NCBI GenBank assembly: GCA_002748705.1
Contig: PDSZ01000009.1
Location: 1 to 64,000, forward strand
Source of the DNA: Candidatus Fermentibacterota bacterium
Lineage (GTDB): Bacteria > Fermentibacterota > Fermentibacteria > Fermentibacterales > Fermentibacteraceae
Length of the DNA stretch: 64,000 bases
Direction of reading: 5' to 3'
The notes below the pieces were generated by a model. That model was given only the letters and a program-made list of their open reading frames with translations, was not told where the DNA came from and made no database searches. Numbering within the stretch: position 1 is the first letter of the stretch; each line of letters starts with the position of its first letter. The position numbers were made by a program, and so were the translations under genes. This document shows, in pieces, positions 51,676 through 61,511 of this stretch.

Positions 51676-54600
51676 TGTTCTGCCATCTCCTCAAGGCTGA
51701 CGGAAGTAATCGTGCTGACACCCTGTTCTGCCATGGTAATGCCGTAAAGGATATCGGAACCTTCCATGGTGCGTTTGTTGTGGGTAATAACAATGAACTG
51801 GGTATCAGCGCTGAACTCCCTGAGTATAGCTACAAATTTATCTGTGTTTGCGTCGTCAAAGGGACCGTCAAGCTCATCAAGAACACAGAAAGGAGAGGGC
51901 TTTACAAGGTACAGACTGAACAGCAGCGCGACAGCTGTAAGGGCCTTCTCGCCTGCTGAAAGGGCAATAACATTCTTCAGTTTTTTACCGGGAGGACGAG
52001 CCATTATCTCAATTCCGCCCTCAAGAGGGTCTTCGCTCTCTATGGACCTGATATCCCCTTCACCGCCTCCGAAGAGTTTGACAAACATGCTGCTGAAGTT
52101 GCTGCGAACCTGTTCAAAGGTTTCCCTGAACCGCTGTGCAGCTTCCTTGTTTATCTCCCCAATGGCCCTTGAGAGCGACTCTCTGGCATCTTCAAGATCA
52201 GTACGCTGTTCCTTCAGATAGGTCAGCCTTCGATTGTTTTCCTCATACTCCCCAACTGCAAGCATGTTCACAGGCCCCAGCCGTTCCAGAGCGCCTGCCT
52301 CTGCCTCCAGCTTTCTTTCAAGTTCTTCAGAATCAAGATGAAGCCACTGGTTGTCTTCAGCTCCTATGGTATCCCTGATGCTTTCCAGTTTTGCTCTGAG
52401 CGAAGCGGCAGCGGCTTCCTTCTCTATCATTGCCGACTTGGATTTGCTTAGCCTTTCCCTTATCTCCTGAACATCTCTCTCCATTCCGGAAGACTTCTCC
52501 ATAAGGGCATTGCGGCTTGCAGAGAGTGATGTTCTTACTTCTTCAGCTTCAGTTCTGTTCAAGGCAAGTTTCTCCCGCTGTTTTTTCAGCTCATCAAGGT
52601 TAATCTTCATTGAACTGATGCTTTTTGCTGCTTCTTCTGAACTGCCGGCAAGTTCCTCAACAAGTTCATCTATTCTGTCAGTCTCCCGCTGAAGCATCTC
52701 TCTCCGCTGACTTATCTCTTCTGTTCTGTGCCGTTTTTCCCGCAGGGTGAACCGGCACTGGTCCGACTGCCGCAACAATTCTGAAAGCCTGTTCTCAAGA
52801 GTGGAGAGTTCTTCTGCAAGGTCTCTCTCCTGAGAGTCCAGCATTGACATATCCTCTTTGAGCCTGGAAAGGTGATCAGCACAGGATGCATTGATTTCTG
52901 CAGAAGGTTTACGGAGGTTTTCAAGGGTTTCAGAAATAACCTTTACCTCTGATTCAGTTTTGAAAAGCTCCTGAGAACTCACCTCAAACTGCTTTCTGAT
53001 GCTTTCCAGTTCCTTTTCAAGAACAGCTTCACGGCGACTGCTCTCAGCAACTGCTTCTGAAACCCTCCTGAGCTTTTCTTCAGTATCAGCAAGAACTGCT
53101 CTGCTCTCTTCATGAAACTCCCTCTTTTTTTCAAGATCGTCTCTGCAGCGCTGGAGCATGTCTTTCAGTTCAAGCTGCCCGGCCCCCTCCGGAGCAACAC
53201 CGATTCTCACAAGACCTTCAGGACGGAAAATATCACCTTCAGAGGTGACTGTAACGAACCGGTTACCTTCTTTCAGCCATCTAAGGGCTGTCTCCCTGTC
53301 TTCAGCAAGAATTCCTCTGCTGAGAACACTGAAAAGAATACTGTTGGAGCATGATTGAACACACTGTGACAAGGGAACAGCTCCCCTGGGAAGATTCTTA
53401 GGCGAAAATCCGGTATCAACAGCCAATGTTGTTCCTGCAAGGCTATTCCGGTCATGAACAGTGTCCACAGGCAAAGCTCTGTCAAATCCTGTCAGAAACG
53501 CTCCTATTGCCAGACCCATTCCAGGAAGAGGTTCAACAAGGTCTCCAAGGGCGCCTTCATCCATTCCCTGAAGAAGCTCATCTGTCCTTCTCGTCTTCTC
53601 TCCGGCAACTGCTGCAGCTTCTGAAGCCCTCCGGAAGACTTCAGACTGACTGCTTCGAAGCTTTTCCAGTTCAGCAGCCTTTTCTTTCAGCTCTGAACCG
53701 GAAGCGCAGGCGCTTTTCAATTCTCTCTGGAGGCGATGCTCCTCCTGCCTGAGATTCCCTGTGCTCTCTTCAAGGAAACCGCGCTTTGCCTCTCTCTCAA
53801 CTTTCCGCTCTTCAAGAAGATCTATTCTCTGAAGTCTTGCTTCTTCTTCCTTGACCCTTCTGATGTTTTCTTCCCTGGCTTTCTCCATGAGGCCGCTGCA
53901 CTGTTCTTTCTGTTTCTTAAGAGCATCCAGTCTTCTGCCTGCAAGTTTTACACGGCCCTTCTGTTCCTCTGTTCTGGAACTGAGTTCAGTCTCCAGAGCT
54001 TCAAACTCTCTGATTTCAGGAATCATTGAGCTTTCCTCCTCTGAAAGGGCCAACATGTCTCTCCGGTAGATTTCTGTTCTCTCAAGTTCCCTTGCATTAC
54101 GGGCTCTGTTCTCTGCAATACGCCTTCTGGCACTCTCTATTTTCTCAGAGATTACCGCTGATTCCCTGTCACATGAGGCAATGGCAGAATCCAGTTCTGA
54201 ACATTTCCTGTGGGTTTCATCAAGTTTTCCCTGAACCAGACTGAATTCTGTACGCACCCCCTCAAGAGAGGTGCTTTTTGCTGAGAGGGATGCAGTGAGT
54301 TCTCCCACAAGGGCCCCTGCGCTGTCCAGCTCCGCAGTGTATTCCGAAAGAGTCTGTGAAATCTTTCTGGATTCTATAAGGGATACCGCTTCTCTGAGGG
54401 ACTTGATGGTTCCGGTTATTTTCTCGTGCTTTCTAAAGGCGGAAACCTGTTTTTTCAGACTTCTGCAGGTTCCCTCCACCTCTGTGATTATATCTGCAAG
54501 CCGTTCCAGGTCAGCTGCAGCAGAGTCCAGTTTCAGCTCTGCCCTGTGACGCTGAATCTTGTACTTTACTATTCCTGCAGCTTCATCAAAGAGGAACCTT

Positions 54601-55070
54601 CTGTCCTCAGGGCGGCTGGATAGAATGGTTTCAACCATTCTGGTTTCCAGTATCCAGTAACCTGTTGCGCCGAGACCTCTGTCGACCACCAGGTCTGTTA
54701 TGTCCATGAGTCTGCACTTTGAACCGTTTATGCTGTATTCGCTGTCTCCGGATCTGAACAGTCTTCTGGAAACGGAAACCTCATCATAGTCCAGATCCAG
54801 GGATCTGTCAGAGTTGTCGAATGTAAGGGTTACCTCAGCCATTCCAAGCTGTTTTCTCTTCACAGAACCGGAAAAGATTACAGATTCCATTCTGTCAGCT
54901 CTGAGCTGTTTGGGGCTCTGAGTTCCCAGAACCCATCTTATGGCGTCGGCAACATTGCTCTTACCGCACCCGTTAGGGCCCACTATGGATGATATTCCCT
55001 GTTGGAAATCAATTCGGAACTGGTCTGCAAATGATTTGAATCCAACTATTTCCAGCGTTTTAAGTCTCAA
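51672..55070 (-). CDS. smc: Chromosome segregation protein SMC
   Basis: A 1132-residue SMC ATPase. N-terminal head KTLEIVGFKSFADQFRIDF with Walker A VGPNGCGKSNVADAIRWVLG; long coiled coil (about 170-480); hinge (about 490-650; EPLPGMGLAIGAFLTGFDRA); returning coil; C-terminal head with signature ALSAGEKALTAVALLFS (LSAGE for LSGGE) and Walker B PFCVLDELDGPFDDAN. The order of domains and length are standard. It compacts and segregates the chromosome with ScpAB, whose genes are not here. Coupled to pgsA upstream and ftsY downstream by four-base overlaps, the classic smc-ftsY pair. Confidence 0.97.
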   Translation of the reverse strand: MRLKTLEIVGFKSFADQFRIDFQQGISSIVGPNGCGKSNVADAIRWVLGTQSPKQLRADRMESVIFSGSVKRKQLGMAEVTLTFDNSDRSLDLDYDEVSVSRRLFRSGDSEYSINGSKCRLMDITDLVVDRGLGATGYWILETRMVETILSSRPEDRRFLFDEAAGIVKYKIQRHRAELKLDSAAADLERLADIITEVEGTCRSLKKQVSAFRKHEKITGTIKSLREAVSLIESRKISQTLSEYTAELDSAGALVGELTASLSAKSTSLEGVRTEFSLVQGKLDETHRKCSELDSAIASCDRESAVISEKIESARRRIAENRARNARELERTEIYRRDMLALSEEESSMIPEIREFEALETELSSRTEEQKGRVKLAGRRLDALKKQKEQCSGLMEKAREENIRRVKEEEARLQRIDLLEERKVEREAKRGFLEESTGNLRQEEHRLQRELKSACASGSELKEKAAELEKLRSSQSEVFRRASEAAAVAGEKTRRTDELLQGMDEGALGDLVEPLPGMGLAIGAFLTGFDRALPVDTVHDRNSLAGTTLAVDTGFSPKNLPRGAVPLSQCVQSCSNSILFSVLSRGILAEDRETALRWLKEGNRFVTVTSEGDIFRPEGLVRIGVAPEGAGQLELKDMLQRCRDDLEKKREFHEESRAVLADTEEKLRRVSEAVAESSRREAVLEKELESIRKQFEVSSQELFKTESEVKVISETLENLRKPSAEINASCADHLSRLKEDMSMLDSQERDLAEELSTLENRLSELLRQSDQCRFTLREKRHRTEEISQRREMLQRETDRIDELVEELAGSSEEAAKSISSMKINLDELKKQREKLALNRTEAEEVRTSLSASRNALMEKSSGMERDVQEIRERLSKSKSAMIEKEAAAASLRAKLESIRDTIGAEDNQWLHLDSEELERKLEAEAGALERLGPVNMLAVGEYEENNRRLTYLKEQRTDLEDARESLSRAIGEINKEAAQRFRETFEQVRSNFSSMFVKLFGGGEGDIRSIESEDPLEGGIEIMARPPGKKLKNVIALSAGEKALTAVALLFSLYLVKPSPFCVLDELDGPFDDANTDKFVAILREFSADTQFIVITHNKRTMEGSDILYGITMAEQGVSTITSVSLEEMAEQ

Positions 55071-55618
55071 TGCTCACCTCGTGAAGCAATGAATACTGCA
55101 ACATAGGTAAAGAAACTGTATACAATAAGGGCAACTGATATCAGACCAAGGAGATCTGCTCCTTCGAAAAGGTGGCCGAAAAGCTGGTACTCAGGGAATA
55201 TTACCTGCCTTAATATGTAGAGTGCAAGAAAAAATGTTGAGGCCTTTCCCCAGCAGTTTGCAAGTGGCGGTTCTGCTCCTGAAGACATGAGGATACCTCC
55301 AAGGGCAATAAGACCGTCTCTGCAAACAAGTATCCACAGTATCCATGACGGAATAAGCCCCAGGAAGACCATTGTAACAGCCATGACAGCAAAAGATATC
55401 TTGTCGGCAGCAGGGTCAAGTATTTTCCCCCAGTCACTGACTGTACCTGTTTTTCTTGCTATAAAACCGTCCAGAACATCGGTGAGAGAAGCAATTACTA
55501 TGAACACCGCTGTCCACATTACAGAACCCCTGACAAGCATAAGCGCGGCAATTCCTGCAAGGGGTATGCGGGCAATGCTGATACAGTTTGCTGCTGTAAG
55601 AAATTTACCCTTTATCAC
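55067..55618 (-). CDS. pgsA: CDP-diacylglycerol-glycerol-3-phosphate 3-phosphatidyltransferase
   Basis: A 183-residue inner-membrane CDP-alcohol phosphatidyltransferase making phosphatidylglycerol phosphate. The catalytic motif D-G-x2-A-R-x8-G-x3-D-x3-D is complete: DGFIARKTGTVSDWGKI followed by LDPAAD. About five membrane segments. The frame extends to 55672 but that part overlaps recN by 68 bases; GTG 55618 has a GGGGG stretch nine bases upstream and starts MIKGKFLTAANCISIARI, the usual family beginning, overlapping recN by 14 bases. Phosphatidylserine-type synthases share the motif, so PgsA is the likeliest but not only choice. Confidence 0.88.
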   Translation of the reverse strand: MIKGKFLTAANCISIARIPLAGIAALMLVRGSVMWTAVFIVIASLTDVLDGFIARKTGTVSDWGKILDPAADKISFAVMAVTMVFLGLIPSWILWILVCRDGLIALGGILMSSGAEPPLANCWGKASTFFLALYILRQVIFPEYQLFGHLFEGADLLGLISVALIVYSFFTYVAVFIASRGEH

Positions 55619-57251
55619 CCGATGCCCCCAGAAGCTGTGACGCATGTTCATCTGCCCCTGCTCCTCCACCAAGAAGCCTGGCCAGTTCCTTTTGCCTTTT
55701 TTCCCTGGATTCCAGCCTGGTTACCACAGTTACAGGCATACCGCCTGCCTGATTTTTCTCAACTGCAAGGTGACAGAAAGCTTCGGCTGCAATCTGGGCA
55801 AGGTGGGAGATAACTATAATCTGCCTTGACCTGGATGCTTTCCTCAGACACTCTGCCAGCATGTGAGCGGTTTCACCTCCGGTACCGCTGTCTATCTCAT
55901 CAAAGATAAGTGTTGACGAAGAATCCCTTCCAGCAAGTGCAAGCGCCAGAGCAAGCGCAACTCTGGAAAGTTCACCTCCGCTTGCCACGGTGTCCAGCGG
56001 CCCTTCCGGCATACCAGTGTTGGCTGAAAAGAAGAAAGCTGCCCCCTCTGCCCCTGAAGCAGAGAGTTCACTGCCTTCAACTGATATTGCCCCTGCAGGC
56101 TTAACAAGCTCTATTCTGAAAGATCCGCCAGGCAGGTTAAGCTCACTGAGCCCCTTTTTCACCCCGACTGCCAGTTCCGCACTTCCAGCGGTTCTCAAAG
56201 CGGTAAGTTCACCGGCCATTTCAAGTAGTCTGGAAGAGAGTTCAGAGAGCTGCTTCTCCAGCTTGATGATACGGTTTTCTGTGTCCTCAAGCTCCTGAAG
56301 CCTCTCTTCCACAGAGAGACACGCCTGCAGCATTGAGTCCAGCGTGCCGCCAAACCGTGATATAAGTGAATGGTACGAATCCAGGCGTGCTGTGATTTCC
56401 GACTTTCTTCCTGCGAGTTCCTCTTCCGGAGAAAGCTTTCTGCTCATCAGTGAAGATGCCTCGGCAGTTGATATTTCAGCCTGCTCAAGAAGTTCTATAA
56501 TATCCTCCAGTTCAGGAGCATCCCGCCTTAAACGGCTCAGCAGACCTGAAAGCTGAGACCTGATTCCTCCATGGCCTTCAAGCACTTCTGAACAGCTGAC
56601 GAAAAGACCTGCAAGCTCTTCTGCATGCTCCAGCTCCTTTTCCTGCCTGGTGAGGTTGAGAAAATCATCCTGTTCAGGGTTCAGCTCCTGAAAAAGAGAC
56701 CTTTCATGAAGAAGAATCTCTCTGCTGCCGTGCCTTTCGCTCAGATGCGCCTGAGTCTCTTCCAGCTCTTTTTTCAGATTTCTGTACCTTGTGAAATGCT
56801 CTTCATACCGTTCCCGGAGTTTCATGGCTCCGGAGAATCTGTCAACAAGTTCCAGCTGCCTTGCTCTTTTGAGAAGAGCAGGTGTGGAACGCTGGCTGTA
56901 CAGCTCTACAAAATCGTCCAGAGTTTCCCTTACCTCTTCCAGTGAAGAGAGAGAATCATTGAGAAACACCCGGCTTCTTCCCTGTACATTTATCTCACGG
57001 CGGACAGTGGTCTCTTCCCCTGAACTCCTGAGAAAAACAGCCTCAACTGAAGCTGTTCTGGTTCCAGGACGCACAAGGGATCTGTCTGCTCTTTTTCCTG
57101 TTGCGAGCATAAGGCCGTCAACCAGAATAGACTTGCCGCTGCCGGTTTCTCCTGTGATTACATTCAACCCTTCAGAGAACTCCATTGAAGTATCACTGAT
57201 GGTCGCCAGGTTTCTCAGGACAATAGAGCGGAGCATTCCAGTGCAGTTCAT
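55605..57251 (-). CDS. recN: DNA repair protein RecN
   Basis: A 548-residue SMC-like ATPase acting early in double-strand-break repair. N-terminal LRSIVLRNLATISDTSMEF, Walker A ITGETGSGKSILVDGLMLA, coiled-coil arms (about 150-360) without a hinge domain, signature VASGGELSRVALALALAL and Walker B LIFDEIDSGTGGETAHML. Length is standard. ATG 57251 overlaps the nadK stop by four bases; the in-frame ATG five codons later is an alternative. The nadK-recN neighbourhood is conserved in many bacteria. Confidence 0.96.
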   Translation of the reverse strand: MNCTGMLRSIVLRNLATISDTSMEFSEGLNVITGETGSGKSILVDGLMLATGKRADRSLVRPGTRTASVEAVFLRSSGEETTVRREINVQGRSRVFLNDSLSSLEEVRETLDDFVELYSQRSTPALLKRARQLELVDRFSGAMKLRERYEEHFTRYRNLKKELEETQAHLSERHGSREILLHERSLFQELNPEQDDFLNLTRQEKELEHAEELAGLFVSCSEVLEGHGGIRSQLSGLLSRLRRDAPELEDIIELLEQAEISTAEASSLMSRKLSPEEELAGRKSEITARLDSYHSLISRFGGTLDSMLQACLSVEERLQELEDTENRIIKLEKQLSELSSRLLEMAGELTALRTAGSAELAVGVKKGLSELNLPGGSFRIELVKPAGAISVEGSELSASGAEGAAFFFSANTGMPEGPLDTVASGGELSRVALALALALAGRDSSSTLIFDEIDSGTGGETAHMLAECLRKASRSRQIIVISHLAQIAAEAFCHLAVEKNQAGGMPVTVVTRLESREKRQKELARLLGGGAGADEHASQLLGASGDKG

Positions 57252-58030
57252 CCTCTGAAACCCCAGCCCAGTTTGCAGCCGAGTACCGTATAGTGATCCC
57301 CGCTCTCTCCTGTTCTTATCACAGGGCAGCGCAGACCGGAGTCTCTTACAGTAATGGAATCACCTGCCTCCAGTGAACCGCATCTGGAAACACCATCAGC
57401 CAGTATCAGGGGAGCCTTTTCCCTGGCTCTTGTTACTGTAAATTTCACAACAGAGGAGAGGGGCACAACGATAGGTCTGATGGCAAGAAGATGTGGGCAA
57501 ATAGCATTTATTATCACCGCTGGAAGGTTGGGGTGAAGTATAGGGCCTCCGCAGGAGAGGTTATACGCAGTTGAACCTGAAGGAGTGGAAACAAGAACAC
57601 CGTCTGAAGCAATGGAAGCCACCTGCCCGCCGTCCACTGAGACGGTAATGTGAAGTATGCCCCCTTCAGGGCACCTGTTTATGCAGATATCGTTAAGGGC
57701 TCTGGCTGTGCTGCCGCCGCAATCGGCTTCTATCACCGGAAGTTCGCTGATTGAGTAGAGACCTTCCCTGATAATACCAAGGGCATCAGCCATTGATTCC
57801 AGCTCGCAGTCGGCAAGAAAACCCAGGTGACCTGCATTTACAGCCAGAACAGGCCTTTTCACAGGAAGAAGCTCATTCATGTACCTGAGAATGGTTCCGT
57901 CACCACCTGCTACCACCACTGCATCAGCTTCAGCAGGGTTATCGACAAGCTGAAGGCCGGCTTCAATAATGGTTTCCGCACAACTGTCAGGAGAGGAAGA
58001 TCGGAGTGCGACTCTCCTAATCTTTTTCAT
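57248..58030 (-). CDS. nadK: NAD kinase
   Basis: A 260-residue ATP-NAD kinase making NADP. GGDGT motif in VVVAGGDGTILRYMN, the NAGHLGFLADCE strand, and the substrate-binding VSTPSGSTAYNLSCGGPIL are all present. Overlaps dxs by 14 bases upstream and recN by four downstream, within the superoperon. Confidence 0.96.
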   Translation of the reverse strand: MKKIRRVALRSSSPDSCAETIIEAGLQLVDNPAEADAVVVAGGDGTILRYMNELLPVKRPVLAVNAGHLGFLADCELESMADALGIIREGLYSISELPVIEADCGGSTARALNDICINRCPEGGILHITVSVDGGQVASIASDGVLVSTPSGSTAYNLSCGGPILHPNLPAVIINAICPHLLAIRPIVVPLSSVVKFTVTRAREKAPLILADGVSRCGSLEAGDSITVRDSGLRCPVIRTGESGDHYTVLGCKLGWGFRG

Positions 58031-59870
58031 CTGATGACCTCAGATGCTTCAGAACAGTACTGGCTATCCCTTCACCGGTCAGACCCAGTTCAGAGAGAAG
58101 CTCGCCGGTACTGCCGTGGGTAACGAATTTATCAGGTATGCCTATGGTGAGAATATCTTTTTCAGGAAAACATGACCGAAGCATGGATCCGAAACCCCCG
58201 TTAAGGGCTCCCTCCTCAACGGTAACCAGCAGTTTCTCTGAAGAAATCTTTCTTATTTCTTCCACAGGCGCCGGCTTTAGCCATACAGGATCAAATACAC
58301 CTGCAGAGACAGAACTGTTACGGAGAATCTCAGAAGCCTTTACAGCTGCTGCTGTCACAGAACCGCAGGAAACTATCATCACATCGGTTCCCTGGCGCAC
58401 CAGCTGCCCTTTCTTAAGGGTTTCTTTGTCTGGAAGGGGAAATTTCTCAGCAGGTTCCAGGCCTCTGGGATACCTTATTCCCACAGGAGATTTCAGGTTT
58501 CTTATCACTGAATCAAAGATAAGCTCCAGCATATCGCAGCTTCTGGGCGCGGCAAGTTCCAGACCGGGAACCGAAAGGAACATGGAGATATCATAAATAC
58601 CGTGATGGGTAGGTCCGTCAGCTCCCACAACACCAGCTCTGTCCATCGCGAATATCACAGGCGCCTTCTGCAGCGCGGCATCGTGAATAACCTGGTCATA
58701 TGCACGCTGCATGAAACTGCTGTATACTGCAACCACAGGCTTCAACCCTCCGAAAGCCATACCGCAGGCAAAAGTAACAGCGTGCTGTTCTGCTATGCCC
58801 ACATCGAAAAATCTCTCAGGGAACTGCTCTGCAAAACCTGTAAGACCGGTTCCCCCCGGCATGGCGGCAGTTACCGCCACCACTGAATTGTCCCTGAGAG
58901 CAGCTTCAGTTACTGCACTGGAAAAGGCTGAGGTGAAAGACCTGCCGGGAGCCTTTACTGAAGCTCCGCTAACACCATGATGCGAAACAGGCTGACACTC
59001 TGCCGGCTCAAAACCCTTCCCCTTTCTGGTCACAACATGGACCAGAACAGGCCCCCGAAGTTTGCGCACTCTGCTGAGAACACCGGTAAGCGTGGGAAGA
59101 TCGTGACCTGGCACAGGCCCCACATAGGTAAGCCCGAACTCCTCGAAAACCGAAGCTCTGGTGGAAATGGTATGCTTTATGGCAGATGAAACCTCATGTG
59201 CCGCTATTCGCATCCTTTCACCCAGAGAGGGCACTTTTCCAAGGGCATTCCAGATACCGTCCTTGAACTTGTTGTATGTATCATCGGTAAGGAGCTTGTT
59301 CAGATGTTTTGAGAATGCTCCTACATTTCGGGAAATAGACATCTCGTTGTCATTGAGAATAATTGTTATGTCTGTACCGTCAATGGACAAGTTGTTTAAA
59401 CCCTCAAAGGCCATTCCTGCGGTCATGGCTCCATCGCCTATCACAGCAACAACCCTTTCGCTTCCGCCTCGGATATCTCTGGCTGAAGCAAACCCCAGCG
59501 CTGCGCTTATCGAGGTGCTTGAATGACCTGTTCCGAAACAGTCACACGGGCTCTCGGACCTCTTTGGAAAACCACTGATTCCGCCGCTCTGTCTGATGGT
59601 GTGAAAGAGCTCCCGTCTTCCGGTTAGCAGTTTCCAGGGGTAGGTCTGATGGCCTACATCCCAGACTATCCTGTCGAAGGAAGGATTGTACACAGAAAGA
59701 AGGGCTATGGTCAGCTCCACCACTCCAAGACTTGATGCGAGATGGCCTCCGGTATGACATATGACCTCAATGATTCTGGTTCTTATCTCTTCTGCAAGGT
59801 TTACCCTTTCTTCAAGGGTAAGCTTCTGTATCACTGAAGGATCCTTAATAGAATCCAGCAATCTGGTCAT
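58017..59870 (-). CDS. dxs: 1-deoxy-D-xylulose-5-phosphate synthase
   Basis: A 617-residue thiamine-diphosphate enzyme, first step of the MEP isoprenoid route. WDVGHQTYPWKLLTGRR, GTGHSSTSISAALGFA, the ThDP/Mg site GDGAMTAGMAFEGLNN and the C-terminal transketolase part (FDVGIAEQHAVTFACGMAF, MDRAGVVGADGPTHHGIYD) are complete. TAATG overlap with the ispA stop shows coupling with the next enzyme of the same pathway branch. Confidence 0.97.
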   Translation of the reverse strand: MTRLLDSIKDPSVIQKLTLEERVNLAEEIRTRIIEVICHTGGHLASSLGVVELTIALLSVYNPSFDRIVWDVGHQTYPWKLLTGRRELFHTIRQSGGISGFPKRSESPCDCFGTGHSSTSISAALGFASARDIRGGSERVVAVIGDGAMTAGMAFEGLNNLSIDGTDITIILNDNEMSISRNVGAFSKHLNKLLTDDTYNKFKDGIWNALGKVPSLGERMRIAAHEVSSAIKHTISTRASVFEEFGLTYVGPVPGHDLPTLTGVLSRVRKLRGPVLVHVVTRKGKGFEPAECQPVSHHGVSGASVKAPGRSFTSAFSSAVTEAALRDNSVVAVTAAMPGGTGLTGFAEQFPERFFDVGIAEQHAVTFACGMAFGGLKPVVAVYSSFMQRAYDQVIHDAALQKAPVIFAMDRAGVVGADGPTHHGIYDISMFLSVPGLELAAPRSCDMLELIFDSVIRNLKSPVGIRYPRGLEPAEKFPLPDKETLKKGQLVRQGTDVMIVSCGSVTAAAVKASEILRNSSVSAGVFDPVWLKPAPVEEIRKISSEKLLVTVEEGALNGGFGSMLRSCFPEKDILTIGIPDKFVTHGSTGELLSELGLTGEGIASTVLKHLRSSDEKD

Positions 59871-60754
59871 TATTTCCTTCTTTCGGGAAGATAACGGACC
59901 AATGCAGCAACTGCCTCCCAGTCACCTGGCAGGCCGCGAAGAGCACTGACCAGTTCTTCAGAACGGCTGAAAGCAAGTTCTGCAGCTTTTTTCTCTCCCA
60001 GTTCTGAAACAGGGTTCCATTTACCCATATCAGAGTCCTTGGCCACAGCCTTTCCCATCTCTTCCCTGGAACCTGTTACATCCAGAATATCGTCGGTAAG
60101 CTGAAAAAGCCAGCCTATATCATCCCCTGCTGCGGAAACAGGCTCAAGTTCGGATGGTTTCATTCCTGCTGTCAGAGCCCCGAGTTCCATGGAAACCCTT
60201 ATCATCGCAGAAGTTTTACCTTTCATCATCTTTTCGGTCCAGGTTCTGTCAGCTTCAGAAGGATGGTACATATCCATAAACTGTCCTCCGGCAAGGTATC
60301 CTGCGCCTGCTGCAGAGGCAAGCTTCAGCAGCATCCACCGTCTGGTCTGTTCAGAAAGAGGTGTGGAAATCAGGGTTCTGAATGCTTCAAGAAGCAGTCT
60401 GTCACCTGCGTAAAGGGCAGAGCAGGTTCCGCAGATTTTGTGCAGAGAGGGTTTGCCCCTTCTGAGATCATCATCATCCATTCCAGGAAGGTCATCGTGA
60501 ATAAGCGAATATGTGTGAATCATCTCAACTGCACACGCAGCAGGCAATGCCGCCTGGGTATCGCCTCCTGCAGCCCTGCATGACTCAAGGACAAGAAATG
60601 GTCTGAGCCGTTTTCCTCCTGCAGTGAGTGAATAAAGACAGTGACCTGCCTGAAGGTCATCCTTACGGAACAGCCAGGGAAGGCCATGAAAAGCCTTTTC
60701 CACCTGTGCCGCTGCTTCAGTAAGCCTCTCTGACAGTTTATCCGGTATACTCAT
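59870..60754 (-). CDS. ispA: Polyprenyl (farnesyl/geranylgeranyl) diphosphate synthase
   Basis: A 294-residue trans-prenyltransferase. First aspartate-rich motif HDDLPGMDDDDLRRGKPS, GKRLRPFLV substrate loop, and second motif QLTDDILDVTG. The residues before the first motif (MIHTYSLIHDD) suggest a short-chain product (C15 or C20). Sits with dxs in the superoperon and overlaps the YmdB-like gene by 17 bases. Confidence 0.93.
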   Translation of the reverse strand: MSIPDKLSERLTEAAAQVEKAFHGLPWLFRKDDLQAGHCLYSLTAGGKRLRPFLVLESCRAAGGDTQAALPAACAVEMIHTYSLIHDDLPGMDDDDLRRGKPSLHKICGTCSALYAGDRLLLEAFRTLISTPLSEQTRRWMLLKLASAAGAGYLAGGQFMDMYHPSEADRTWTEKMMKGKTSAMIRVSMELGALTAGMKPSELEPVSAAGDDIGWLFQLTDDILDVTGSREEMGKAVAKDSDMGKWNPVSELGEKKAAELAFSRSEELVSALRGLPGDWEAVAALVRYLPERRK

Positions 60755-61508
60755 TGACCCTCTTCAAACTTTTCACCGACAGATCGTCGTTCAGTTCAAG
60801 CTCCAGACCGTTTACCATTCGGTCGCCTTCTGCAACCGTAAGCCTGCTGTACTTCCCGCTGGTGAACCTTGCTATGGAAGAATTCATCTCCATCCCGATA
60901 ACACCTGCAGAAGATCCGCACATACCAAGATCTGAAATATAGGCCGTCCCGCCTGGAAAAACCTGTTCGTCAGCTGTCTGAACATGGGTATGGGTTCCGG
61001 CAATAAGGGTAACTTTTCCGTCCAGATACCTTGCAAGGGCAATCTTCTCGCTGGTTGCCTCTGCATGAATGTCGATAATTCTTACATCCGCCTCTGTGGA
61101 ATCAATAATCCTCTCGGCAGTTCTAAAGGGACAGTCTCCGGAAAAATCAGTAAAAACCCTTCCCTGAAGGTTAATCACCTGTATTCTCAGCCGCCCCTTC
61201 TCTATCACAGCCCAGCCCTTTCCAGGATTTTCAGGAGGATAGTTGGCCGGACGGATTACAAAAGGATTTTTCTCAGAGAGCAGTGAAAGAATTGAATCCT
61301 GCTTCCATATGTGGTTTCCGGAAGTTATTATATCAACTCCCTGCCTGCGAAGATCAACGGCAATGGAATCAGTTATACCGAAACCGCCGGCTGCGTTTTC
61401 ACCGTTGACTATAATGATTTGATATTCTTCTGAATGCGCAGAAAGATAATCACTTACCGCATTCCGACCTGGTCTTCCCACAATGTCTCCAAGAATAAGT
61501 ATCCGCAT
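60738..61508 (-). CDS. YmdB-like metallophosphoesterase
   Basis: A 256-residue TIGR00282-type phosphoesterase. Metal ligands D8 (ILGDIVGRPG), E37-N38 (VNGENAAGG), N65-H66 (TSGNHIWKQ) and later histidines (DIHAEATSEK, GTHTHVQTAD) match B. subtilis YmdB, a 2',3'-cyclic nucleotide phosphodiesterase affecting RNase Y-linked RNA decay. Its position directly after rny (three-base gap) is the conserved arrangement, supporting a joint role. Confidence 0.93.
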   Translation of the reverse strand: MRILILGDIVGRPGRNAVSDYLSAHSEEYQIIIVNGENAAGGFGITDSIAVDLRRQGVDIITSGNHIWKQDSILSLLSEKNPFVIRPANYPPENPGKGWAVIEKGRLRIQVINLQGRVFTDFSGDCPFRTAERIIDSTEADVRIIDIHAEATSEKIALARYLDGKVTLIAGTHTHVQTADEQVFPGGTAYISDLGMCGSSAGVIGMEMNSSIARFTSGKYSRLTVAEGDRMVNGLELELNDDLSVKSLKRVNEYTG

Positions 61509-61511
61509 GGT